Shown one piece after another: positions 34,757-46,687 of a stretch of DNA of 64,000 nt. A program made the position numbers and the translations under genes. Positions within the stretch are counted from its first letter, which is position 1. Every line of letters starts with the position of its first letter. This DNA comes from Erodium maritimum (Eukaryota > Streptophyta > Magnoliopsida > Geraniales > Geraniaceae), in the NCBI GenBank assembly GCA_963921825.1, contig OY997596.1:60214754-60278753 (forward strand), read 5' to 3'. The notes under the pieces are model-generated. The model ran no database searches and had not been told where the DNA came from. It saw only the letters and a list, made by a program, of their open reading frames with translations.

Positions 34757-37365
34757 GAACAATTAGACATTCAACTCATAATCACAACTTGATGATTTCT
34801 GGAGAGGGTAGACTCATTACTGACAACTTGATGATTTCTGGAGAGGTGTTGCATGCTCACAAAAACAGGAGACAGGGGAAAGTTGGTAGTATGGCGATAA
34901 AAGTAGATATGCAGAAAGCCTATGATCGTGTTGAATGGGATTATTTGGAGAAAGTTTTGCTCAGGATGGGGTTTGATGCTCACTGGGTTCGGTTGATTAT
35001 GGTGTGTGTCAGATCAGCAAAGCTTTGGGTTTCTTCGGAGGGCCGGAGGTTGGGTCCGATTCTCCCGGGCAGAGGTATTCGCCAAGGTGACCCATTATCG
35101 CCTTTCCTGTTTATTATTTATGCTGAAGGATTGTCTAGGCTTATTCAACATTACGAATGGAGGGGTCTGATTCAGGGTACCAGAGTGGTACGGGATGCTC
35201 CGGCGGTCTCTCATTTATTTTTTGCAGATGACAGCCTATTTTTTGGTCGAGCGTTGGAAGAAGAGGCTCGGAATTGGAAGGATTTGTTGGGAATGTATGA
35301 AAAGGCATCCGGTCAGAAGGTGAATGTAGCTAAGTTCTCAGTTGTGTTTAGCCCGAATACAGATGTGGTCTTAAGGAGACGGATTGGGGAGATTTTGGAG
35401 ATGCAGGTGTCGGAGGCAGTGGGGACCTATCTTGGGTTGCCGGTGGTTTTAGGCCGGAGTAAATACCGATCTTTATGCTTCATTAAGGAGAGAATTATAC
35501 AGCGTATTGGGAGTTGGGACGAATTGTTATTGAGTAAGGCAGGTAAGGAGGTGCTCCTAAAGTCTGTTATTCAGGCACTCCCTACCTATACCATGAGTGT
35601 CTATTTGTTGCCTGATACTTTGATTCATGAATTGGAAGTGGAGATGAACAGATACTAGTGGAGGAATGATGCAAGGGCAGGTACATGTATTCGTTGGAGA
35701 AGTTGGAAGGGGTTGTGCGACCACAAACTTAAAGGAGGTATGGGTTTTAAGGTTCTCCGTGATTTCAATTTGGCCTTATTGGGGAAACAAGGCTGGAGAT
35801 TAATGTGTAACCCGGGAAGTCTAGTGGCAAGGATCATGAAGGCCAAGTATTATCCTATGTCAGATTTTCTTGGTGCAGTAAAGAGGCCAAATTCTAGTCC
35901 GATTTGGAATAGTGTTTTGGAAGCTCAGGGGATCGTGAGAGGTGGTATTCGTAAGAGAATTGGACTGGGGCGGGAGACGAGAATCCTACGGGTACCTTGG
36001 CTGCTGACCGACTCGGGTTTAGTGGAGGCCGAACCCCCTAGGATTGAGCATTGGACTGTTGATAATTTGTTCAGGTCGGGTTCGAGAGATTGGAACGAGG
36101 TGTTGATTCGTGAAATATTTGAGACTCGGGACGCTGAAGCTATTCTGAGAATCCCGCTGAATTCGAGCATGATGGTTGATGATTGGTATTGGAAGGGATC
36201 TAGGAGTGGACTTTATAGTGTACGGGAGGTGTACCGGGAACTGCAGGTCCAGGAGGGTAGATGGAACACTCTAGACCGGGATGAGTTTTGGAAGCAGTTG
36301 TGGAGTTTAAAGGTACCTCCTAGAATCTGTCACTTTTTATGGAGGGGGGTGTCGGGATTGCTACCAACAAATGATAATTTGGTTTCCAGAAGGATTAATG
36401 TTAGCTTGGACTGCATGGTGTATGGAGAGATAGAAACAGTGGACCATGTAATGGTCGGCTGTCCGGTGGCGAAGGGGGTGTGTAGTAGGGTGTGGGGGGT
36501 CCTCCCGGGTGGTGTTACTTGCTTCCGGGACTGGTTGGAGTTCGGGTGGAAGGCGGGTGGGGGAGGTAGAGCTGACCTTGTTTCGGTATTGTGTTGGGGT
36601 CTTTGGAGAGCTCGAAACCAGCGAGTTTGGGAAGGAAAAAGCCCCTCGGTGGAGGCCATTTATCGGGGTGTTGAACATTTGTTGACAGGGTGGAAGGAAG
36701 CGCAAGTGATGGACGTTCGGGGGACAGGAGGTTTGGTGGTTGATCATGGGAGATGGAGGAAACCGCCACCCGGTAAGTGGAAAGTTAATATTGATGCAGC
36801 AGTTTTCCACGGTATCGGGGGTGGTGGAGGTTGGGTTTGTCGGAAGGAGGATGGGTCCCTTTATTTTGTGCAGTGCAAGGTGTTCGGAGGCCTTCAGGAC
36901 CCGGAAGTATTGGAAGCATTGGCGATGAAGGCAGCGTTGCAAGAGCTTGTAGTCAGAGGTTTTGGTAATTGGGTGGTAGAATCGGACTGCTTGGGCTTAG
37001 TTTTGGCCATCAACAACAATTCGGTTCTGATTACCCCATTGGGGGCTGTTGTTATGGATTGTAAGCAAATTCTTTCTTGTTTGGTTGATGTAACTGTAGT
37101 CCATGTTAAGAGGACTGCAAACAGGGTAGCTCATGAGCTAGCTCGAAATGCCCGAGAATGGGCATCTATGGTGTGGGATTATTCATGTTTGCCAGAACCC
37201 ATTTCTGGGTTACTGGCATCTGATTCTTATTCATAAATCCCTAACTTTCGTCAAAAAAAACTCATAATCACAACGATCCAATTGCAAGAGCGGAGCTCTA
37301 CCAATTGAGCTATATCCCCCGAGCCGAACGATGCTTCTTCTATTCTTTTCCCTGACGCAGCTGGG
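34757..37365 (-). other. Nuclear plastid DNA (NUPT): trnI-trnA spacer and trnA 5' exon, split by a LINE
   Basis: Read on the minus strand, 37365-37261 gives AGCTGCGTCAGGGAAAAG, AATAGAAGAAGCATC, then GGGGATATAGCTCAATTGG and GAGCTCCGCTCTTGCA (trnA-UGC 5' exon, 37283-37319) and the first bases of its intron. That intron text continues at 34788-34757 (GAGTTGAATGTCTAATTGTTC). Compared with the plastid sequence I remember, nearly all changes are C-to-T or G-to-A, and about 24 bp before trnA are missing. The tRNA is only half present and is not functional. The LINE at 34789-37260 separates the two parts. Confidence 0.85.
34789..37260 (+). mobile_element. 5'-truncated L1-type LINE (ORF2: RT, zf-RVT, RNase H)
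   Basis: The frame starting at 34789 encodes the reverse-transcriptase palm (KVDMQKAYDRVEWDYL, GIRQGDPLSPFLF, FFADDS), then thumb, a zinc-knuckle zf-RVT region (FWKQLWSLKVPPRICHFLWR) and a C-terminal RNase H-like domain (NIDAAV, ESDCLGLV, HVKRTANRVAHELARNA), ending at 37236. The same frame continues across one stop codon (TAG, 35656-35658). No frameshift is evident, so the copy is young but dead. ORF1, the endonuclease and the start of RT are absent. A short A-run ends it. Target duplication CTCATAATCACAAC flanks it (34775-34788 and 37261-37274). Confidence 0.95.
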
Positions 37366-38551
37366 GGTCGGCTCGCTTACATAAGCGGATTCCTAACTTT
37401 TTTTTATCATATCAGAGATAAGTAATAAGTAAACAGTTCTTTTTGCATCGCCTCGGCCCAAAACCTCTTAAATTTATCCTTACGACGTTTCCTCTCTCAA
37501 TTAGATTCTTTATCCATATGCTATTTCGTAGCTGGTTAATAGTCCAAACAGAAGGCCCTGCCCGATTTTTGCATAAACAGAAGTTCCCTTTATACGCTTT
37601 TGATTTATTTATCTATTCCGATTAAAATATAAAACTACAATTTGTCATCTAATACGATGTTTAAGCTAATATTTACGAATACGAGCTTATATCTCATTGT
37701 GTATCACATATATCGTTTTTTTGTACTATTCTCATTGTCCTTAATTATGATTTTGTTAACCTCACGAATCCGACGTTGTAGCAACGATGATCGATCTAAA
37801 GCATGCGCCGAATCACAACGCGTCATTCCAGAGAGATGACCATGCATTATCATTTCACAAAATCGACGACCTTTTAGACTCGTCCTGTTGTTAAACGAGA
37901 CGTTAAACTCGACTATCATTCCTTCGATAACAACGCTGATCAACGCTGACGATTGAATTGTCAAAATAAATCAGATTGCTGACGTGTGAAAACGGGGTCT
38001 GACTAGTGACTAGGGATTGGTACCTGCTGGGGATCGCAAACTAAACTCCTAGCAATTCCATCCTCACTCTCTACCACGGAGCGTGAGACGCAACGCCGTT
38101 TTTAGTTGGCGCGTCCCGCTTCGACTCCGTAAAGCGTCGTGAGCTTAGCCACCGCATGATTGCTCTTTCCCGAAGGTTCCTCCATATATTACGGACCCTT
38201 CTAAAAATAGTAAGCACTTCTGTTATAAACTAAATCTATCTTTCTATTTGAAGAAAACTTTATATGCCATTCATCTAAGTGTTCCCAAGTATGTTTGAGA
38301 TCCCTTTGAAGTAGTAGAGTCAATGATATTCATTTTAGTCTTAAGCTGTAGTTATTTTTGGTATAATTATAAATAAATTTTGAACGTTTTTGTCGATTAT
38401 ACTCATGTTATGTTTTAAAAATAATGGGTAAATTCGTTCAAAAATAATATAATGGGTAAAACAAAAATATATATAATATTTTTCTTATAAAAAAGAAGAA
38501 TACTAATTATTTTTTCACAATTATTCTCAAAATTTATCTTGATTATAAAGG
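37366..38551. other. Unidentified spacer after the NUPT
   Basis: 37366-37620 has a plastid-like texture (for example GCTCGCTTACATAAGCGG and a plus-strand frame at 37443-37625), but I cannot assign it to a plastid locus. 37980-38200 is GC-richer without recognisable coding. The rest is AT-rich. Confidence 0.35.
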
Positions 38552-38961
38552 TATTTTAAATCTTTCATATTTTATTTAGAGTATCTTAATTTCTATTTGT
38601 CACCTCAATACCTTAAATTTTCATTAATTCATTTAGAGTACCCTAATTTTTTTTTGTCACTTCAGTACCTTAAACTTTCATTAATTCCATTTTAGTACTC
38701 GTTGTTAACTTTTCATCTGATTTTCCATCCAAAACATGTAAAATAACCATAACACCCTTCACTAACAACCAAATTTATAGTAAAGTTAAGGTGGGTACTA
38801 AAATATAATTAATGAAAGTTTAGGTATTGAGGTGACACAAAAAAGATTTAGGACACTCTAAATAAATTAATGAAAGTTTAGGGTACTAACATAACACAAA
38901 ATAAATTTAAGGTATTCTAAATGAAATATGAAAGATTTAGCGTATTAAGATGAAATTATCT
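38552..38961. mobile_element. MITE family B copy 3
   Basis: It shares the family blocks CTTTCATATTTTATTTAGAGTA, TCATTAATTCCATTTTAGTAC and their complements in mirrored order, around a centre with AAAGTTAAGGTGG. The ends are worn and no clear duplication is seen. Confidence 0.7.
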
Positions 38962-40320
38962 CGTATAAGTATAATCAATTAGTAATCACATATGAAACAA
39001 CGAAAGATATTGTTGAACTCGATACATGTAGAAGCATAACCCCCTAGCATACAAAACTCGTCACAATCGACAAATGGGTTTACGGAACATAGAGTTAAGA
39101 ACACGGAAGATCTTTCATCCCTTACTCGACCGGATTCCTACAACCTAATCTCATTCTCAGTTGTAGAAAATTTACTTGATTCTGAAATTAGTCGATCAGA
39201 TTTGTATTTAAATCGAACGAAAATACGTCATTTTCATGATCACAAATGGGAGGTCGAGATTGAATTGTGCTGGTGGTGGGAGCAAAATCCAGTGAGGATG
39301 AAAGCAACCTCCATTATCAATATGATATGTTTCTTATAGTACTCACCTAGACATGACCTTATACCTCGTTTAAAGGCCAATTGGTCTCTTCTTTTATCAC
39401 TTTCTATAAGGTCTTCATCAACTGAAAACTATATATGTATTTGTGGGTCCTTTAATTACTTATCATCTTAAATATTTAGATATAGATTTGATATATATCC
39501 AATTTGTCGTGATAGCTCACGATTCATCCATTTGTTCTAAAGTGATTCAAGTTGAAGATCACATCCATTGTACCAACTTGGAAAATGAGGTTTTGAAATA
39601 TCAGAATATTATTTATTGAAATTCTATGAATGTCTTTATTGGGTTCAGGTGGCTACATGCAAGTTTTGATCTTATATCGACATCAAAGGATTATGAAATT
39701 ATATAAATATTCATATATCTTGTACATAACAGTGTAGATTTGGGTTAGTTTATAAGACAATTAGGTACAAAACAATAATCATAATAGAATCCGAAATAAC
39801 TTGTAGGTATTGGAATACAGGGTTGAAATAATTAGAGGCCCCAAGATTTGGTTTCCTTAAAACATTTACTGTTTATATGACAAGGGTCTCCCAGGACATA
39901 CAACAACTTTGTTAATCGAACTTTAACCGTGTAGACAAATCACCGCAAAGAGGAGAACAAAAACATAAACAGAAGAGAGTACAATGATTTTTCATGTGTT
40001 TGATCGATATATTTTAGAAGGATTGAGAGATTGGTATAAATAGCTCACAATTAGGGACAAAATAATCATTTCATGTGATAACCGATTTATCACACGAAAT
40101 TTCATAGTCTAGTTTGTGCTTTTACATAAATGTGATGTCGACTAAAACCTCTATCTAATAACCCATGATCTTATAAGTTATGTATATTTGTTGTTCATCT
40201 CATCAAAGTTTTCTTTTAATTTGAGGATGGGATCCAATACAGACCATTGGTATCGTGTAAATTAAAGACTAATCTAGGCGATATGATACAACCAAGATAA
40301 TGTTATCAGAGCGTGCATGA
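38962..40320. other. Spacer, nothing recognised
   Basis: Mixed AT-rich sequence with no long frame, no RNA gene and no repeat that I could pair. Confidence 0.35.
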
Positions 40321-40626
40321 TGCTGACACATGGGTTTTTTCGCGCGCGTCCATGTCACCTGCACTCAGCGTCCATGGTACCAACACTTTGTATTTGTAAG
40401 GTACCAACACTCGTGTATGCAAGGTACCGTCATTGTGCTACATAAGGTACCAATACCGTTACATGTAAGGTACTAACACTTTGTATATAGTATCAACACT
40501 CTGTATGTAGGTATCAACACCGTATTAGGTGAGGTACCAACACTCTTTATGTGGGTATCAACACCATGTTAGATGAGGTATCAGTACATGGTGCGCGCAT
40601 CAGCAATGGAGTGCCCACGTGTCAGC
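40321..40626. repeat. GGTACC-type minisatellite enclosed by inverted ends
   Basis: About ten units of 20-26 bp of the form GGTAYCAACACYNTGTATGT run from about 40376 to 40585. On both sides are inverted segments: TGCTGACACATGGG (40321-40334) with CGCGCGCGTCCATG, against CATGGTGCGCGCATC and CCCACGTGTCAGCA (to 40626). The layout resembles a small transposon with an internal minisatellite. Confidence 0.7.
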
Positions 40627-41159
40627 ATTTTAAACACCTTGATGACATCAACACACGACATCTTGTAGCTCAATAAGATGGAGTTTGTATTTGATACCTA
40701 TCTTATATACATATAATATAAATATTAGAAATTTCTTATATAATTTATTTTAGGTTTGTCTTTTTCTCAAAACAGTCATGGTCAATCAAGGATATTGATA
40801 AGCACCACCAGGGACAAAGCTGCTACAGAAAAAGAGGCTGCAGAGGAGATGGGGATGGTGCAGTGGCACAACATGCACGGTTCTACTACAAGTTAAAATT
40901 GGTTTATTACAATGTGAGATCATGCCACCTTCTCTTCTTCACCTCATCAATTACATTTAATTATTGATGTGAGAGAAGAGACCAGTAAAACATGGCGGCA
41001 GCAGATCCAACGTTATTACAAGGGTACGTACGTAATAATAGTTTCTCTTTGTTTCCATCCCATGAAATTGTCCGAAAACAATGGAGATATAGTGATTAGG
41101 TTGTGGATTTGGTTATCTCCATTTGTTAATTTTGTTTTTTTGGTTGAAGTTTAAGCTTC
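40627..41159. other. Spacer, nothing recognised
   Basis: No gene or paired repeat seen. Confidence 0.3.
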
Positions 41160-41885
41160 TATATATATGATAACACAGCAATCGGATTTAAGATCGGCCC
41201 TCCGTTTGTGTTTAAATAGTAATCTATTTGGTTTTCAGTTGATTCCTTTCATATTCATGGGTGTTGGCATTCAGCGAGTGACTTGATCATTGTGCCTTGT
41301 ATCTGTGAACATGTAGATTCGATTTTGAGGTTCAATAGGTTCGGGTGGGATTTTCACCTTGATCTGTCTTAATCGTTTGTGGTGTTGGCCACCAACTAGT
41401 TAGTGTCCGCGTCTAGTCTCGGTTATTGGTAGATGGTTCTGATGAGATAAGGTGTCCTAGTTGCTATACCGGTCGATTGGGATTTTCGGTATCGTTTGAG
41501 CTTAAAGGTTGGAAAATCCGGGTTTTGACCCACTTTATTCATTTGTGCTTCATGGTAAGAAAATCATGGTATTTAGACATTCTTCACTACTTTGTGCTTA
41601 ATGTTTGTTAAATTTAGGTATTCAGACCTTTTTCAGACTGTCAGTGTTTATCCCCATATTTTGTTGTCGAGGTTCCTTGTATAAAAATACTCTTTCATGT
41701 ATGTGGTTGTTGCCCCTCTCGTCGGGAATGTCATGAGGCTGATTTGTCATGCCAACGCTCAAGTCTATTCTGTGTTGTTTGTTTCATTCACATGTCTGTA
41801 GCTAGACCATCACCATGCACTCATTTTCTTTCTCGGAAGAGGTTTAATTTAAAATTATCTTTGATGATAAAAAAAACGCATGTGT
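41160..41885 (+). mobile_element. Probable 3' end of a LINE (copy 1)
   Basis: Sequence rich in G and T with no long frame, ending in GGAAGAGGTTTAATTTAAAA and TGATGATAAAAAAAAC. It shares TTTAGGTATT(C)AGACC and the 'AGAGGT(T/C)TAATTTA' ending with 42760-43286. Such G/T-rich text with a short A-tail is typical of plant L1 3'UTRs. No target duplication was found. Confidence 0.4.
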
Positions 41886-42759
41886 CGCTTTCTGACTATT
41901 CGTCAAATGACGTTCAATTGTCCTTAAATAATTTGTCCTTGTGAATTACTCTTAGCCTAACTGAAAATCACTGAAACTATATTAAAATATCAATGTTTTG
42001 ATTTTCCTTATGAAATTTGATGGGAACAATGGCAGAGAGAATTTCGAATGTTTGATATAGTATATTTGTACGTATATTCTTCTAAGTGGAGAATTTTATT
42101 TTAATTTAGTGGTCTCCAAACGAGCTAAGCAACCAATAATATATTTTTATCAAACTACGAATAGAAGGCTAATATATAATAGCCCATAGGTTTCCAAACT
42201 TGTCATGCATGTGCAACTTCATACATTTCAGAGCCATCATCCCAACGCGACACGTGTCTCCATCTGTTCTGTCCTTAGCTGAGGTGGCTGGTTTTGCGAG
42301 TTACACGTGTCCTAGCATGAGCAAGTGATTTCTTTTTTTTGGTTAAGAGCAAGTGATTTCGTATCGCACATAATAGGGAGAGAGTATAAATATTGGAACA
42401 TAATAAGTCTATATAGTTGCTCATGTGTAACATTTAATGGATAATATAAACTGTATGATGAATGAACAGCCACAAAATCGAAAAGATATTCTACATTCTT
42501 GCAGTCCTGTTCATTAGTTTGAGGTTTAGAGTTTTTTTTGTCTAATCTGAACATGTACGATTTATTTGGTGTGGTTTTATTCGTTTTTAAAGGGTTTTTC
42601 TCATAAAAAAATATTTTTAAAAATAAATGATGGATACGGGAGTGAATACCCTTGTTAGGATTTGAATAAAGATCCCAAAAAATTGAACTCAAATGTTTGA
42701 TTAAATTAAACAAAATAAGCGTTCATATACGAATCCCGTATTATAGTTTAACGTCTAGA

Positions 42760-43286
42760 GTTTGGGGTAGGTTTCTTCGCTTCTTTGGTGTAGTTTTTGT
42801 ATGGTGATTTCTTTGTCATGTGTTGCTCTTGGTTTAGTGGTTTGGTTTGTGGCTTATGCTCAGTTTGAGTTTTAGTCTCGGATTCTCGAAAGAGATGTTT
42901 TGCTGTTGTCTGTTTGAAGGTATGACTCGTATTTGGTAGAAATACCAGTCCTTCCTGTTGGGGGCTTTTCTCGGTGTTGGTTGGGATTGAGTTTCGGAAG
43001 ACTGAGATCGAACTCCAACGTCTGGTGTTATCTCCATGTGCTTCAAGTTAGTCAAATCTGGATGGTGGTAGATCCTATTTTTTTTCCTCGATTAACATTT
43101 CATGGTCGTTATATTTAGGTATTAGACCGTTTTTTAGTTGTCTCTTCATGTCCATCTTCTTGGTGGTTTCCTGCTTGAAGCGGTATGGTTTTGAGTTTTG
43201 GTTGGTGGTTGGTCCTTCAGATGTTGTAATCATCTTGTTCGCTGAAAGAGGTCTAATTTAATTATGTTTTGTTGATCAAAAAATAA
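42760..43286 (+). mobile_element. Probable 3' end of a LINE (copy 2)
   Basis: It shares phrases with 41160-41885 and ends GAAAGAGGTCTAATTTAATT, TTTTGTTGATCAAAAAA, a very common plant L1 tail. Confidence 0.45.
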
Positions 43287-43909
43287 CTGATAGTTATATT
43301 ACAACTCAAGATACATGTGATATTCTGACAAATTACATAAATGAGAGAGGCATGGTATGAAATATGAACAGTAGCAGGATAAGAAGAGACAGATAGAGAG
43401 ACTGTAGTTGTTTTTGTAAGGGGAGGAGAGGATTGGTTCATGCATTGAATTTACTAAAAAAAAATTTATAAGAGAATTGGTCAAAAGACAAAACACAAAT
43501 GGGAAATTGCCAACCATGTTGTTGCCCACATGTCTCCAATACCATCCTCAACTTGTTGCCCACAACAAGCAAAATCAGTTGGAGCATGAATAGTTGGATG
43601 ATCGATTCATGTAGAGCTGATATCGAAAAGACCGATCGTCTGAACAGATTAAACTAGACATATTTTTAAATGAGTTTCCATATAATGAGACGGGTCGGAC
43701 GTGAACACTTTGAATGGAAACATATTGGTGGGAAACAGTCTAGGATGAGTCAAAAGGAAAACTGATTACGGGAGTGAAGGATCGAAGAGGATAAAGCTAG
43801 AAGAAGCTAGTGAATGCCAAAACGAGGTCAAAAGAAAAGACAAACGCTATTTTTTTAAAGCGAGTCACTTATATTAGGGTTTGAACAAAAAGGTCACCCT
43901 TATTATTTG

Positions 43910-44125
43910 TGTGTACCTCACTAACATTTATAAGTAGTTTATGTAGGATTAGATATCTACACGTGAGTCATGCCAGGTTTGTTAAAGTGTGGATGAATTG
44001 ATCACTTGATATACATCTTGATGACTCCACCTATTTGACAAGATTTGGATATTTACATATGGATCGGAGATTACAAGGTGAAGGTTACAAATAAACTGTG
44101 GGCCGAACCAGTTTCGTGATCATGT
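43910..44125 (-). mobile_element. Fragment related to the TRIM at 48843
   Basis: Blocks such as CACTTGATATACATCTTGATG, GGATATTTACATATGGATCGG and GGGCCGAACCAG match the LTR and interior of the complete TRIM in order. The ends are not preserved. It is an old broken copy. Confidence 0.55.
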
Positions 44126-45344
44126 AAATTTTGTTTAGAATGTGCTATTTGTATCGGACTGGGTTTCCAAAACTAAGAGGTCAACCTTTTTTACAGTTGG
44201 GTGTGGCCCCAACCTTTATAAGTAAGTTTTTTATTCTTATATTTTCTCGATGTGAGTTTAACTTCAACACAAACAACCAATGCCCTTACGAGCTTGAAAG
44301 CCAAAGCAATTATGACTATAATCGAGGCGAAAAACAAGAAAATAGAATTATGCCTCACATGAAATTAAATAATAACCATGAGTATACTCCAATACAAATC
44401 TTGAAGAGCCGAAAATGATATATCAATCCTAAAACGAAGAACATTATTGAAAATATCAAACGATATGAAAAGATTGCAAAAAGGATCAACATAACAAATT
44501 ATACAGCCAATACCCACAAGCCCCGACCAACCGAATCACGATCATTTTGGTTTCTAATTCAATCCAAGAAATTATGGAATTGAGACCAAACTATTAACAT
44601 GGAATCTTCTTCAATCAACTTGATATTGATGTTTATGAGTTATGAGGGTATATATGTAATTTCATCTTGACATTATTGATCCTCTCCAACTGTAAAGATG
44701 GTGTGGGGTGGGTTTATAGATAAAATGGAGTTTTCCAGTTGGATTGTTTGATTTCGCTATAATTGAAGTCGAGTTAAAATCGATTTTAAAGTTGAAATCG
44801 TTTCATAAAATAGTTGAGTTTGAGACCCATTTGACTCTTGAATCCGTTAATCAACATTAAGATGTAGTTTTGATCTAATATTTATATATGAAAAAACTAA
44901 ACGAATCAAGCCGAGTAAAAACTCATTCCATAATTATATACAAAATATTTAATTTTAAAACTTGAGTTGTTTTCGAGCTTAACTCTTAAGCTCGTTCGAT
45001 CCCAGACCGATTTATATTTTCCTTATCTAAGTTTTGATAAATTTAAGTTCAATTCAACTCGTTTATAGTGTAATCTCTAATTCAATATATTTTTACTATT
45101 ATTTTTAGTATTAATCATCAAAAATACAATTTAATTTATGATGGGCTTAGAAGGAATTGTAGTTGGAACTGGCCCACTAAGCTCGGTGTGGACAAACCCA
45201 TAAGGTTTAGGCTCACTGTGAGAAGTCTAAGCCCATTGATGACCTCTAGATTGGGCTTATCTTATTGCTCATAGCCTCATACTTTTATCATCTACAAGGA
45301 TAAAATCAGTTACCACAAGTGGGCCTAATAATATTTATATTTTA
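44126..45344. other. Spacer, nothing recognised
   Basis: The 95-codon frame at 44131-44418 shows no domain. Otherwise AT-rich sequence with GGGCTTA-type motifs near 45150-45260. Confidence 0.3.
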
Positions 45345-45750
45345 GTTATTCCACCTCAGCACTTTAAATTTTTGATATTTTATTTAAAATACCTTAAATA
45401 TTTTTTGTGTCATCTCGATGCCCTTTAATTAATTTATTTAGAGTACTATAAATATTTTTTGTATCATCTCAGTACCCTAAACTTTCATTAATTTTATTTT
45501 AGTACCTACTATAAACTTTTCATTCCAAAACAGGTAAAATGACCATAATATCATTCACGAACAACCAAATTTAGAGTAAAGTTAATGGTGGATATTAAAA
45601 TAGAATTAATAGAAGTTTAGGGTATTGAGGTGACAAAAAAAATTAGGGTACTCTAAAATATTTCATGAAAGTTTAGGGTTTTGATGTAAAAAAAATTAGG
45701 TTACTCTAAATAAGATATGAAAGATTTAACTTACTGAGGTGAAATTATTA
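45345..45750. mobile_element. MITE family B copy 4
   Basis: Starts TTATTCCACCTCAGCAC and ends CTGAGGTGAAATTATTA. The interior contains the family blocks in mirrored order. No exact duplication remains. Confidence 0.7.
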
Positions 45751-46493
45751 CTTTTAAAATAAAAAAGACACATGGCACAATAGGGCTCGCCAAGCGAAAG
45801 TAGCCGTTGGGCTTTAGCACAGCGCCAAGCGGTTTGTATGGTCAATGAAATCATTGCCCGGAAAGCAATAGACACCCAGTTCGCCCACTGTTTTGCACTA
45901 AAACCGACAATTTGCACAATTCACCATAATCTATATTTCATCTATCCTTTTCGCTCCCGTTGAAGATGCCCTTAACGTACATTCCTTTCGTGTGAAGCAT
46001 TATCGATCGAATCGATGCCCGACTCGTAGATAGACTGACAATCATTTACCTCATGATTCCCTTTTGCTGATGCTCTAATATTCCATGAAAATGTAGCCAG
46101 ATTTGATGCTGTTGCTACAGATTTCAAGGACCAGAGATTGGGATTTTAAGCCATTTTTGAGGTCAAGATTGAGCAATGGTACTCTCTAACTTTGAAAATC
46201 GCTGAGAATTTGATTCCTCCCTATGAGGCCTCTTCGGACAAGTGAACCTCAAAACCACACTTTATACCTCTGACAGTACCTTCCAAGTTGCCTGGAAGGA
46301 CCACCTTGGAATCCACAAAAGGGTTATACTTTTCCAAGTTATTGTTGTGGTGATGATTTAATCGCTCGATCGATTAAATTTTTGTAGATGTTGGCCAATT
46401 GTAGTTCGTGCGCTAGATCTTACAAGATGTGTCCGGTTTATCGATCGGGGTTTCAGTAAACAATCACATATACTGTTCGCTCTGAAGAATCTT

Positions 46494-46687
46494 AGCTCCA
46501 GGGGGCACGTCCCCCCCTTAATTTTTTTTCTTCTGAAAAATTCGTATATGTTTGTCGATTATTTTCAAAAATACCCCTTATTTCTTTTTAATTTTGTAGT
46601 TATGTCCCCCTCAATTTGTGTTACAATCACGTATTGTCACTGAAATTTTTTGTGCCTCCCTCACTAAAAAAGCTAGCTCCGTCACTG
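46494..46687. mobile_element. hAT-like element, family F, left end worn
   Basis: It carries GGGGGCACGTCCCCCC near its left end, 'ATACCCCTTA', and ends TAGCTCCGTCACTG, matching the intact family F element at 61290-61504. Confidence 0.6.

Noticed and set aside
36361-36942. 193-codon minus-strand ORF opposite the LINE
   Set aside because: It is antisense to the LINE RNase H region, with Pro/Thr-rich composition typical of a shadow frame.
37283-37319. Functional tRNA-Ala gene
   Set aside because: Only the 5' exon of plastid trnA-UGC is present. The rest lies in a plastid group II intron that is truncated, and the piece is a nuclear copy.
37443-37625. Plastid gene fragment beyond the trnI-trnA piece
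   Set aside because: The texture is plastid-like, but I could not assign it to any plastid gene, so it was left as unidentified spacer.
40376-40585. CRISPR-like array of short repeats
   Set aside because: Units are contiguous and variable without unique spacers, in a plant nuclear context. It is a minisatellite.
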